From: Thalassotalea mangrovi
Lineage (GTDB): Bacteria; Pseudomonadota; Gammaproteobacteria; Enterobacterales; Alteromonadaceae
Length of the DNA: 64,000 nt
Direction: 5' to 3'
Assembly (NCBI RefSeq): GCF_005116735.1
Contig: NZ_SWDB01000027.1
Location: 56,013-120,012, forward strand
A model generated the notes under the pieces. It was not told the origin of the DNA and did no database searches. It saw nothing but the letters and a program-made list of their open reading frames with translations. Shown in pieces: positions 53,654 to 63,200 of the stretch (position 1 is the stretch's first letter; each line of letters begins with the position of its first letter). A program made the position numbers and the translations under genes.

Positions 53654-53776
53654 AGGCTGCCCTATAAAATTCTGTCATCAATGTCCATTTTTATGCCCCA
53701 AAGAGGGATAAGAGCACAGTTTGCCAAAGCCTAGGTTCGGCCGCAATCGATATCGGCGACTTATATAGCTGCGGCT

Positions 53777-54355
53777 TTAAGATTCGTTTTGAATGTCGAT
53801 TTGCGGCGCAGGCTTGATCCCGATGGCCATAATGAATCCGCCAATCAAAATGGCAATAAATTCATACAATGCTGTCCATAAGGTCCAGCCAACGGGAATT
53901 CCCCACCAAATCAATTCACCACCGTGACTAAATACCACCATCAGCAATGCGGCAAAAAATGCGAGTCCAAATTTGCGGGTAAAACGATCAAGCTGGCCCG
54001 GCAATAATCGCATCATCGCCAGCCCCAGAAGAATTGCTATGATCAGGTAGTGAGCGAAACCTTTGGCAAAAATTATCGGGTCGAATGCCGGTTTGCCGGC
54101 ACTAACCTGAGCAATAATGATTGGCCCCTGCTCATACATCGCCATAACTTCTTCCATGTTTGCATCCGGTACCATGGCAGAAGGCAATACATAAGTACCG
54201 GGGTCGGGCAATACCTTGTTCAGTTCCGTTAAAACCTGTTGTTGGTTTTCGACCATTTGCGTGGCGCTGTAGGGTAGCGGACTTTGCCAAAACACGGCGC
54301 CCCAGACAAACATCAGCAAGGATGCAATAAAACTCGAGATCAATAGCCTTTTCAT
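53777..54355 (-). CDS. Membrane protein of unknown function
   Basis: A 192-aa protein with an N-terminal helix (LLISSFIASLLMFVWGAVFW) and three more hydrophobic helices in the C-terminal half (HYLIIAILLGLAMMRLL, FGLAFFAALLMVVFSHGG, LYEFIAILIGGFIMAIGI); the loop after the first helix is about 80 residues and probably periplasmic. I start at ATG 54355; an upstream ATG at 54469 would overlap the glycosyltransferase gene. I know similar proteins only as uncharacterised. Confidence 0.72.
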   Translation of the reverse strand: MKRLLISSFIASLLMFVWGAVFWQSPLPYSATQMVENQQQVLTELNKVLPDPGTYVLPSAMVPDANMEEVMAMYEQGPIIIAQVSAGKPAFDPIIFAKGFAHYLIIAILLGLAMMRLLPGQLDRFTRKFGLAFFAALLMVVFSHGGELIWWGIPVGWTLWTALYEFIAILIGGFIMAIGIKPAPQIDIQNES

Positions 54356-54441
54356 AACGTTACCTATTAAGGGATAGTAAGAAAAGATTACGACCTTTCC
54401 AAGATTCTGTACAGTTTTAGCAACAAACAAGGTAATAAACA

Positions 54442-55482
54442 TTACTCCGACGGTTTGTTTTGCTTCCACAATAGTTCAGTCAAAGCCCGGTAGCTTTGCC
54501 ATTCTCCGGCAAGGATCCAGTTAACGACATGCGGAGCAACATCCGGAATAGCACTGGCAACGCGTTTATCATTAACCGACAATTGCGCTAACCAACGCCG
54601 AATGCTAGCGTTATCGAGTGACTGCATTACTGTCGCTTTTTTTAGTTGTTGCAGTGCCAGCGCATTTGAATGCTGTTCCATTTGCCCTTGGGTTGGTTTC
54701 GTCAGTATCGGCAACCCGAGATGTAAACACTCACTGACCAGCTCAAATCCGGAGCTGCAAATCACCCCACTGGCCCTGGCAAGATGCTCCTTAAAGCGCT
54801 GGTGCGCCGCCTGCTGACAAAGCACGTTGCCCTGCTGTTGGTCAGTCAGTTCTGGCGAATACTGAATAAACTGATAGTCCGGGTATTGATTCAATAATGC
54901 GGTGACCTGGCGCTGATCCTCAAACGGCAGATATACCAAACAGAAGTTTTCACATTTCTGACGACTGAGACTGGTATCAATAATGGGCGGCAATACATTG
55001 TCATTATATGGTGCCCAATGTAATCCCAGGCTGTAATCAGCGGGGGCAAAATGGCGCATAATTTTCTTGGCTAACCAGCTTTCGCCAGCTAGTGGCGTAT
55101 TCTTGCCAAAGGCATACTGATGACCAATCCCTAATACCGGTTTTCTGGCAAGTTTGCCCGCCCAGGCGGTCACCGGTTCAAAGTCAGTAATAATCAAGTC
55201 ATAGTCGTCAACCGGCAATTCACGAACCTCCCGAGCAAACTGCCAGAGGTTATTGCCGAAGGTCGTTTGCAAATAATTAATTTTTCCTGCCTGGGTAGCA
55301 AAGGTCAGTCCCCGGCGACACTGATAGTCGCCAAATACAGCCATTTCAAAGTACCGCTCCGCCGGCCTGCCGCTGAACAAGTAGGTTACGTCAACGTCAG
55401 ACTCAGCAAGGTATTTTGCCATCATCCTTGAACGGGCAATATGTCCGTTGCCCGTTCCCTGAATTCCATAAAGTATTTTCAT
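54442..55482 (-). CDS. Glycosyltransferase, MJ1255/VC2487 family
   Basis: A 346-aa MurG-like GT-B fold enzyme. N-terminus MKILYGIQGTGNGHIARSRM carries the GxGH(I)xR pattern; the C-terminal donor site has ASGVICSSGFELVSECLHLGLPILTKPTQGQMEQHSNALAL, typical of UDP-sugar transferases. The start at 55482 overlaps the PAP2 gene by four bases (ATGA) and matches the family N-terminus. With the phosphatase it may build a glycolipid (inference). Confidence 0.88.
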   Translation of the reverse strand: MKILYGIQGTGNGHIARSRMMAKYLAESDVDVTYLFSGRPAERYFEMAVFGDYQCRRGLTFATQAGKINYLQTTFGNNLWQFAREVRELPVDDYDLIITDFEPVTAWAGKLARKPVLGIGHQYAFGKNTPLAGESWLAKKIMRHFAPADYSLGLHWAPYNDNVLPPIIDTSLSRQKCENFCLVYLPFEDQRQVTALLNQYPDYQFIQYSPELTDQQQGNVLCQQAAHQRFKEHLARASGVICSSGFELVSECLHLGLPILTKPTQGQMEQHSNALALQQLKKATVMQSLDNASIRRWLAQLSVNDKRVASAIPDVAPHVVNWILAGEWQSYRALTELLWKQNKPSE

Positions 55483-56003
55483 AAAACAACCATTGTATAT
55501 GCGATGCCAGTGCCAATAGTGGCACCGGCAACAATATCGGAGGGAAAATGCACGCCCAGAATCACTCGTGAGAGGCCGACGGCACCTGCCCATAAATACA
55601 GAGGAGCGGCCACTGCACCAAGGTGAAAAATGAACAGACCGGCAAGCGTAAAAGCGGCCATGGTATGACCGGAAGGAAAGCTGAATTTATCAGATGCCTG
55701 AATAATTGCGGAGAAGTCCGGAACCACCTGAGGAGGTCGACGCCGTCTCAGGGTATTCTTTAAAAGAACATACAGGCTTCTTTCTATGATGAACGCCTGC
55801 AAGGTCAAAATAAAGAAATCCGTCGCCTGAGATCCTGCCAGTAGCCAGTAACTGCAAGGCAAAAGGAGTTGCAGATAACCGTCGCCGGTTCTGGAAAGGT
55901 TTCGTACCAGGGTCAGAAACGTATCACAGGAATTTCCTTTACGGCACCAAAGCAAGATACGTAGATCGGCCTGATAAATACTATTTAGAATCGCCATACC
56001 CAC
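55479..56003 (-). CDS. PAP2 superfamily membrane phosphatase
   Basis: A 174-aa integral membrane phosphatase with the three PAP2 motifs: KNTLRRRRPPQ, FSFPSGHTMAAF and SRVILGVHFPSDIVAG, providing the catalytic histidines. Substrates of relatives are lipid phosphates such as phosphatidate or undecaprenyl diphosphate. Coupled by a four-base overlap to the glycosyltransferase. Confidence 0.92.
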   Translation of the reverse strand: MGMAILNSIYQADLRILLWCRKGNSCDTFLTLVRNLSRTGDGYLQLLLPCSYWLLAGSQATDFFILTLQAFIIERSLYVLLKNTLRRRRPPQVVPDFSAIIQASDKFSFPSGHTMAAFTLAGLFIFHLGAVAAPLYLWAGAVGLSRVILGVHFPSDIVAGATIGTGIAYTMVVL

Positions 56004-56103
56004 ACTTTAAGTGGGCTTTATGACAACTCAGTTACAGCAAATTTGCAGTTTGATGAAATATCAAACCGAGATAAACATCCCTTGGTTGCTGCGCCATTTG
56101 GCG

Positions 56104-56865
56104 TTAATTCGAACCTGCCGTTACCCGCATTAAGCCATTCTTGAACGTGGTCAGCCAGTTTCGATAAATGGTGCGCATATCGCCCCAATTAAACACCTGA
56201 GTATTCTGCTTCCATTGATCAATAGCGGCACCGCGATCTAAAGCCTGGGCTAAGATTTCACCGCTAACGCCATCTTTAACACTGGCGGCAATAACCAGGC
56301 TGCCTGACGATTCCGTGTAGGTCGTGCCACCAATAGAATTATAACTTCGTCGTGATTTTTCGACCGGTGCCGCCAGCCGGATATCGGTGATTACAACATT
56401 AATAACCAGAGTATTGGCATCGGCAACTGTGACTATTTCAAACGGCTGGTCTTCATTAAACACCCGATAAGCTACCTCGATAAATTCTTCCCCCATTTTG
56501 CGCAGGGTCTGGTCATCGAGATCGTAGGTTGCATTGGGCCCATCCGTTAACGGGTCGATACGAGGTGGACGATAATCATCAGGATGATCGTTATTCACAT
56601 TTATCTGAGCAAACATCAGCTTATGGTACTGACGCCAGTCGGTATCTTCACGTATGTAAGATAAATCCAACACCGAATTATCGACACGAGTTAATCCGGC
56701 TTCATTCACTTCTTTGTCGGGACCGGATTGCACAGTAGGTGGCTCTGAAGAACAGGCCAGTAAAAAGCAACAAGGTATGGCCACAAGAGTCAATGTTATC
56801 CTGCTCCTGCATAACTGCAGGTACGAATGTAGCCCGCTTACACGTCTAATTTGATGCGGTTTCAT
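56104..56865 (-). CDS. DUF3313 family lipoprotein
   Basis: A 253-aa outer-membrane or periplasmic lipoprotein: extended basic N-terminus, hydrophobic stretch ITLTLVAIPCCFLLAC with lipobox LLAC|S (Cys about 38), then a DUF3313 domain with DWRQYHKLMFAQINV and TLVINVVITDIRLAAPVE. The long pre-signal part suggests a later start, but the SD-like GGGGGCGGA precedes the chosen ATG. Function unknown. Confidence 0.8.
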   Translation of the reverse strand: MKPHQIRRVSGLHSYLQLCRSRITLTLVAIPCCFLLACSSEPPTVQSGPDKEVNEAGLTRVDNSVLDLSYIREDTDWRQYHKLMFAQINVNNDHPDDYRPPRIDPLTDGPNATYDLDDQTLRKMGEEFIEVAYRVFNEDQPFEIVTVADANTLVINVVITDIRLAAPVEKSRRSYNSIGGTTYTESSGSLVIAASVKDGVSGEILAQALDRGAAIDQWKQNTQVFNWGDMRTIYRNWLTTFKNGLMRVTAGSN

Positions 56866-57351
56866 GAATCCGCCCCCCTAAGTTACGATTTAGTAGAGCG
56901 TGTTTATCTTTCGAGGGCAGTTTCGCAATTAACAGACACCCATTGAACAAAATTCGGCCAACAAAGGTCAACACGCTCTCATAATACCAATCACATTAAG
57001 TTTGTGCACAACTCAGAGTTAGGGCAGAGGTTCAGTTACCACATAGATTTCATTGATATAGTCATTCTATATTAATGAAATATAGGGTCGTAAATGGGCC
57101 TCTGATAAACTCCCTTCGGGTGAGTTTTAAAGGCGTTTATCCTGCGTTACTGATTTTGACACTGGAACGACCATTCTCTGTAATCAAAGCCTTGTCTAAA
57201 CGCCTTTAAATTCTCACTGAGTGAGCAATAATTTAATGCGATTGGTATAAGCATATATCAAAAAATCCGCCACGATTTTTCCAATCATGGTCGTCAGGAT
57301 AGAAATGTTGCCTATACTTTTTAAAACCCCGATCACAGACAAAGGTTCATT
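56866..57351. other. Gap holding MITE copy 2
   Basis: 486 bp between the DUF3313 and YdcH genes. Mostly the MITE at 56984-57248; no other feature recognised. Confidence 0.7.
56984..57248. mobile_element. MITE-like element, copy 2 (long form)
   Basis: A 265-bp element with terminal inverted repeats ATACCAATCACATTAA and TTAATGCGATTGGTAT. The first ~150 bp match copy 1, then it has about 100 extra bases that form their own inverted repeat, TTTAAAGGCGTTTA (57126-57139) against TAAACGCCTTTAAA (57197-57210), bordered by GTGAG and CTCAC. Confidence 0.88.
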
Positions 57352-57594
57352 ATGCCCATTGAAAACCATGCACTCGATATCGACTTCCCAGAATACGCAG
57401 AGAAAATCCAGTCATTAAAAGCAACGGATACGTCGTTTAAATCGCAAAGTGATGAGTATCACCAATTGGACAAAAAGATCCGTACATTAGAAGAAAACAA
57501 TGTGCCAACGGATGATGAACACTTTAATGAAATGAAAATGCAGCGTGCCGCGTTAAAAGATATTCTTTATGCGCGCCTCAAAGCGGATGGTTAG
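57352..57594 (+). CDS. YdcH family protein (DUF465)
   Basis: A small 80-aa helical protein with the YdcH pattern: FPEYAEKIQSLKATDTSFKSQSDEYHQLDKKIRTLE then DEHFNEMKMQRAALKDILYARL. Family function is unknown. Upstream SD AGG is placed nine bases before the ATG. Confidence 0.88.
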   Translation: MPIENHALDIDFPEYAEKIQSLKATDTSFKSQSDEYHQLDKKIRTLEENNVPTDDEHFNEMKMQRAALKDILYARLKADG

Positions 57595-57859
57595 GTCTGA
57601 GGGGCAAATTTCCCTCCTTTTCTTTTGTTGAGCTAAGCTTTAATTAATCAGGGGTGATTAATGAGTGCAGCTCCTGACGGTACCAAGATACAACCCTTGC
57701 CGGACCAGGGACGCTGTCCGGGATAACAACCAATCACTGGACGATTTTGGCTTCAGTAATCTTTCATCGCCGGGGTGGCGTTGCTGAAACCACCCGATGG
57801 CAAGCCTTTGAAAGTGCCACTACTGAGTGTTAATTCTAAAACTAAGATAATCGACACAC
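57595..57859. other. Leader of the exported-protein gene, with a hairpin
   Basis: 265 bp without a gene. It holds a paired region CATC..GGGTGG / CCACCC..GATG at 57765-57799, plus GGAC/GTCC pairing near 57703-57721. It may be a structured leader; it does not fit a riboswitch class that I know. Confidence 0.4.
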
Positions 57860-58555
57860 ATGTTGCAGCTTATCCGTTTATTTCGCCTGGTATTTACCGC
57901 ACAAATATTGATTGTGATCAGCATTTACTGCTCGTTCGCAAATGCCACTGCGCTGAAATATCGTTCCCTGACACAATTGGCCAATGCCGCCGATGCCATC
58001 ATGATCGCCAGTGTCGATGCGATCAGCAGTCAACGCATGGCCAATGGCGCTATCGTTAGTTTTGTGACTCTCGCCGACCTAAACCTAATCCGAGGAACGT
58101 ACGATCAGGAGCAACTGACCCTGGTCATCCACGGTGGCGAAGTAGACGGCCTGGTTCAACGGATTCAGGGTGTTCCACAATTTTCGATTACTCAGCAAGT
58201 TATCCTGTTTTTGCAGGGCAATGGTGAACGCATGGTGCCAATTTCTGGCTGGGGGCAAGGCATGTTTATCATCAATAACGGTCTGATTTATGACTATCAG
58301 GGCAATCCGGTGACTAGTATCAATAACGATCGGATTACCATTAACCGCCTTAAACCCGCAGATGTCGTCCTCGTCAACGCTCCTAAAAACCTGCCTGCAA
58401 ATAAGGACTTAGCAGCAATCAGCGTTGCCAGCTTCCTGAATCAGATTAAGCAGTTACCACACAACCAAACCGCTAAACCCGTGCAGAGCATAGACAAAGC
58501 TACATACTCGCCGTCGTCGCTTCGCGTCAACAAAGCCAGGTTAATCGAACAATGA
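57860..58555 (+). CDS. Exported protein paired with a matrixin-like protease
   Basis: A 231-aa protein with an N-terminal membrane/signal segment (VFTAQILIVISIYCSFANA) and a mature domain with SLTQLANAADAIMIASVDAISSQ, LTLVIHGGEVDGLVQRIQGVPQFSITQQVILFLQGNG and GMFIINNGLIYDYQGNPV. These blocks recur in uncharacterised exported proteins that I recall next to matrixin-type proteases. Its stop overlaps the protease start by four bases (ATGA). Possible inhibitor or chaperone of the protease, but unproven. Confidence 0.75.
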   Translation: MLQLIRLFRLVFTAQILIVISIYCSFANATALKYRSLTQLANAADAIMIASVDAISSQRMANGAIVSFVTLADLNLIRGTYDQEQLTLVIHGGEVDGLVQRIQGVPQFSITQQVILFLQGNGERMVPISGWGQGMFIINNGLIYDYQGNPVTSINNDRITINRLKPADVVLVNAPKNLPANKDLAAISVASFLNQIKQLPHNQTAKPVQSIDKATYSPSSLRVNKARLIEQ

Positions 58556-60018
58556 CCGCTAGACCTTTGCTCCTTGGTGCTTGCCTACTGAGCCTGGCCT
58601 GGTCTACCCAGGCGAGCCAGTACTACAGCTGTAACGGCGATCAAGGGGCCCTGCACTGGCCGGACGGCCTGGCGACCATCAGCCTGGCCGATCTTTCTTT
58701 TCCACCCGGTAGTGGATACCGAAATACCGCGATTGCGGCGATTGAATCATGGAACCAGATTATTGGTAGCAACCTTAACTACACCATCACCAGTGATAAT
58801 TTTACCGATTCCTCGTTAGGCGATGGCATCAATAAGATTTACTTTAGTAGCGATCTCGATGACGATACGCTTGGCATTACCCAATTTGAATACTATCAAA
58901 GTCGTTGTGAACTATCCGAGGCAGATATCAGCCTTAACACCAATTATCAGTGGCTCACTGAAAATAAAAACCCGGCGCTGACCCAGCAGGACATCAATGC
59001 CCGACGCCATAATTTACAATCGGTATTGGTTCATGAGATTGGCCATATGTCCGGGCTTGATCATGAAACTGGCAACTTGCCAGTACCGTCCAATTTACGC
59101 CCCAGTGCCCCCGGCCCGAGCGTCGGACACAATTACCAGCGTATCCCGGTTGCCGATGAGGTTGCCGGTATCAGGGGCTTGTACCCGGGCAATGATAAAG
59201 GCTTGGATCTTGCCGTCAGCCTGTACCGAAGTAGCAGTGATGGTCGTTTTAATGTGCCGGTTGCCAGGCCCTCTAGTATGCAGATCCGCCAGGGTAAAAG
59301 CATAGAGATTAACTATGTTTACTTAGATTTAGGCTCGATTAAAACCAATGCGACGGCCGCATTTTATCTGTTGGATAGCCTCGATTATCGCAATAACGGT
59401 TTTAACCCCGCGCGCTATCAAGCCATCGCCAGACAGTTTATTACGCCGTCACATAACGACGCTGAAAGTCAACTATTACAAAAACGTCTTGTGATGCCGT
59501 TTAATGATGACTTCCCATTAGGTGATTATCAAATCATCATCGATATACAAGCAAACAGTGACGACCAGGACCAAAACCCAGACAACAATTACACACCGTT
59601 TCATTACACCCTGACCCTGTTAGCTGGCAATGCCGACGATATTGACCCGCCCGAAGACGAGGTTCCTCCCGCGACTGGTGATGACTTTGATAACGATGGC
59701 CTGGTCAATAGTGAAGACAGTGATGACGATAATGATGGCTATGACGATACGGCGGATGCATTTCCACTAAACCCATTAGAATGGCTGGACAGTGATAGTG
59801 ATGGTGTTGGTGACAATAGTGATGCCTTTCCCCAGGATCCGAATGAAAGCAAAGATTCGGATAACGACGGCATCGGTGACAATCAGGATGCCTTTCCTTT
59901 CGATGCCAGCCAAAGCACGGTATCCGATGACAGTGGTGCTGCAGCTAATCCGCTTTCCTTACTGGTACTGCTGATTTACCTGGGCATACGGCGCCGGACT
60001 CGATATGAGCGAACCTGA
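58552..60018 (+). CDS. Matrixin-like zinc metalloprotease with TSP3 repeats and C-terminal anchor
   Basis: A 488-aa secreted protein: signal peptide (LLLGACLLSLAWSTQA), a metzincin catalytic domain with the zinc motif VLVHEIGHMSGLDH (HExxHxxGxxH, about 160), a central beta-rich domain (about 220-360), then acidic calcium-binding thrombospondin type 3 repeats (DFDNDGLVNSEDSDDDNDGY and following, about 380-460), and a hydrophobic tail LSLLVLLIYLGIRRRTR. The tail resembles GlyGly-CTERM/rhombosortase signals but lacks the GG motif. Likely cell-surface proteolysis (inference). Confidence 0.9.
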   Translation: MTARPLLLGACLLSLAWSTQASQYYSCNGDQGALHWPDGLATISLADLSFPPGSGYRNTAIAAIESWNQIIGSNLNYTITSDNFTDSSLGDGINKIYFSSDLDDDTLGITQFEYYQSRCELSEADISLNTNYQWLTENKNPALTQQDINARRHNLQSVLVHEIGHMSGLDHETGNLPVPSNLRPSAPGPSVGHNYQRIPVADEVAGIRGLYPGNDKGLDLAVSLYRSSSDGRFNVPVARPSSMQIRQGKSIEINYVYLDLGSIKTNATAAFYLLDSLDYRNNGFNPARYQAIARQFITPSHNDAESQLLQKRLVMPFNDDFPLGDYQIIIDIQANSDDQDQNPDNNYTPFHYTLTLLAGNADDIDPPEDEVPPATGDDFDNDGLVNSEDSDDDNDGYDDTADAFPLNPLEWLDSDSDGVGDNSDAFPQDPNESKDSDNDGIGDNQDAFPFDASQSTVSDDSGAAANPLSLLVLLIYLGIRRRTRYERT

Positions 60019-60205
60019 CCTGATGCACTTCACTAGCCGACTTTTGTTCAACCGCCCTTGATTAAGCAAAGAACAAATAAACAAGAAAACAGATTAAACA
60101 AGAAAACAGGTTAAACAACCCTCACGATGGAATTCTTCGAACCGTCGCTGGTGACATTGCGAGCAAATACGATAAGATATCGGTAAAAAACAATAAAACA
60201 TTATC

Positions 60206-63200
60206 ATGCTGTCAATATCATTACTGGTTCTGGTTACCGGCTGTTACCTGCTATTACTGTTTCTAATCGCCTTTATCGGTGATAAATATCAATTGCCGAA
60301 ACGGGTTAAACCCGTAGTGTACAGCTTAGGACTTGGTGTTTATTGTACATCATGGGCCTTTTACGGGGTAACCGGTCAGGCCGCGACAACCGGTTGGTGG
60401 TTAACGCCCACCTATACTGGTGCAATCCTGGTATTTATCTTTGCCTGGCCACTGGTACTTAAAGTAGCAAAAATTTGTCGTCAACAGTCTCTGACGTCGC
60501 TGGCCGACTTTATTTCCTCGCGGTATGGCAAATCAACCCGACTCGCAGGCCTGATCACATTGGTTTCCGTGGCCGCCATCATTCCCTACATCGCCCTGCA
60601 GTTACGGGCAATGACCGACAGTTTCACCGCCGTTACTCAGTACCAGAACAGTAACGGCATTTTTGATATTTCGCTGGTCTTCAGTGTAATGCTGGCAATG
60701 TTTGCCATTTTATTTGGTACTCGTCGTATCCGCCCGTCAGAGCAAAACCCCGGCCTGTTAATGGCAATAAGTTTTGAGTCCATTGTCAAATTAGTCACCT
60801 TTTTACTGGTCGGTATTTTTGTCTGTTTCTGGATGTTTTCATCGCCTGCGCAGTTGCTCGCCGCAGCCCGTGAACACCAGGCGATCATTGCCATCTCAGC
60901 GCCTCCAAGCTATGTTTACCTGACCCAGGCCCTGCTCGGGGTATTGATGATGTTTTGTTTACCCAGACAATTTCATATGGCATTTATCGAGCAAAAAACC
61001 GAATCCGAGTTGATAAGCGCTCGTTGGTTGTTTCCCTTATTTTTGATCGCCCTGAATGTATTCGCCCTGCCGATTGCCTATGCAGGATTGATCTTATTTG
61101 CAAATCAAGACGTTGGCAGTGATTCTTTTATGCTGCAACTCCCCATATACGCCGATAATGAGTGGATGACCCTGGTATCTTACCTGGGCGGTTTTTCCGC
61201 AGCCACATCCATGGTGATCGTTGCCACCATAGTGCTCAGTATCATGGTGTCGAATGATTTAATCACACCAAAATTACTGGCTCGGGAGCAAGGTCGCTCA
61301 ACCGTGTTCAGGCTTAACCATCAGCTCAGCCCAAATCGCTTATTGATGATCCGCCGCATTACCATTGCGACTATACTGCTCGCCGCCTGGGCCTACTATC
61401 AGTCGATATCCAATACCGAACTTCTCGCCGTTACCGGATTGATGGCGATGACCCTGGTCGCGCAGTTTGCGCCAGCGATGATTTTCGGACTTACCTGGAA
61501 CCGGGCCAACCACACGGCGGCCTACCGCAGTATCGTTACCGGCACTTTAGTCTGGGCCTATACACTTTTGTTACCGTCAATGCTTCAGGACACGCAGTTT
61601 TATCATCATTATTTTGCTGAAGGCCTGTTTAATCAGCAATGGCTGATACCGACGGCGTTATTTGGCATTGAGATAGACTTTATTGCCCACGGGGTGTTGA
61701 TGAGCCTTATCCTCAACGTTCTGGTATTTATCTATTATAGCCTCAGCAAAACCCCGTCGATGGCAGAACGGTTACAGGCCAGAAACTATCTGCTCAGCCC
61801 TGAAGCACAGGAACAATTACTACCGGGCAATACGCCACTAACAGTAAATGATGTGCGGGCCCTACTGAGTCGATTTTTTGGTGAAGATTATGCGCAGGCG
61901 ATCATTGACTGCCATTACCAGGATAAACAGGTGCACGGTGAGTATCTGATCAGCACCGAACTGGAGGCAAAAGTTGAACAGGAGTTATCCGGTGTTATCG
62001 GCGGTCCCTCGGCACGATTACTGCTCAATTCCGCCAAAAGTCAACGTCATGCCAAGGTCAATGATGTGGTTGATATTGTCGATGAAGCCAGTGAATTGTT
62101 GCGCTTTAACCGTTCACTGTTACAGGCAACCATCCAAAATGTAAACCAGGGCATTGCCGTGGTCGATAAAGAGCTTCGCCTGGTTGCCTGGAATCGACGT
62201 TATATCGAGATGTTTGATTATCCGGAAGAACAAATTTATGTTGGCCGGCCGGTCGAAGAAGTGATCCGCTTCAATGCCAATCGGGGCTTTTTCGGTGATA
62301 GTCCCAAGCAGCAGGAGATTGAAAAGCGCATCACCTATCTGCGCCAGGGCATCCCGTATCGTTTTCAGCGGGTGCAAAAGTCCGGCAAAGTCTACGAAAT
62401 GAACGGCAACCCATTACCAGGCGGAGGCTTTGTCACCACCTATGCAGATATCACCGACTTCGTAAAAACTCAAAAAGCACTGGAAGAGATTAATGCCCAC
62501 CTGGAAAGCCGGGTTGAACAACGAACCGCTGATCTACAACGCCTTAACCAGGCCCTGGCCGAAGCCAAACAGGATGCCGAGCAGGCCAACATTAATAAAT
62601 CCAGATACTTTGCGGCGCTAAGCCATGATCTGTTACAGCCGTTTAATGCTGCTAACCTGTTCTCGTCCATCTTACAGGAAAAATGCGACGATAAGGACAT
62701 TCGCGAGCTCAGTAAAAACATCAGTTACTCACTGGAAAATGCTGAACAATTGTTGTCTTCCATTCTCGAATTAACCAAACTCGATGCCGGCACTATCCGG
62801 CCGCATATCGAAGATTTTTACCTTGGCACATTTTTACAGCCCATTTGTGATGAATTCCGACTGCTAGCTGAAGAAAAAGGCCTGCGCTTTCAGGCCAATG
62901 TTGATAATGTCGGTACCCGCAGCGATAAAACTTTATTGCGCCGGGTGATTCAGAATTTGCTGACCAATGCCATCCGCTATACCGAACAGGGACAGGTAGA
63001 ACTCAGCCTTGAACGACAGGGTATGGATATCCTGATCCATATTAAAGACAGTGGTATCGGCATCAAAGAGCAGGACCAACAGCGGATCTTCAACGACTTT
63101 GAACAAATCAACCAGAACAAGGAACAGGGCCTGGGCCTTGGGTTGGCTATCACTTCAAGGATCTGCAAAATCCTCGGAATTGGTTTAACCCTGAATTCTA

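Noticed and set aside
57600-57859. Cyclic-di-GMP-I riboswitch upstream of the exported protein gene
   Set aside because: GGGGTGG and CCCGATGG looked suggestive, but the conserved GCAAA-containing half of that riboswitch is absent.
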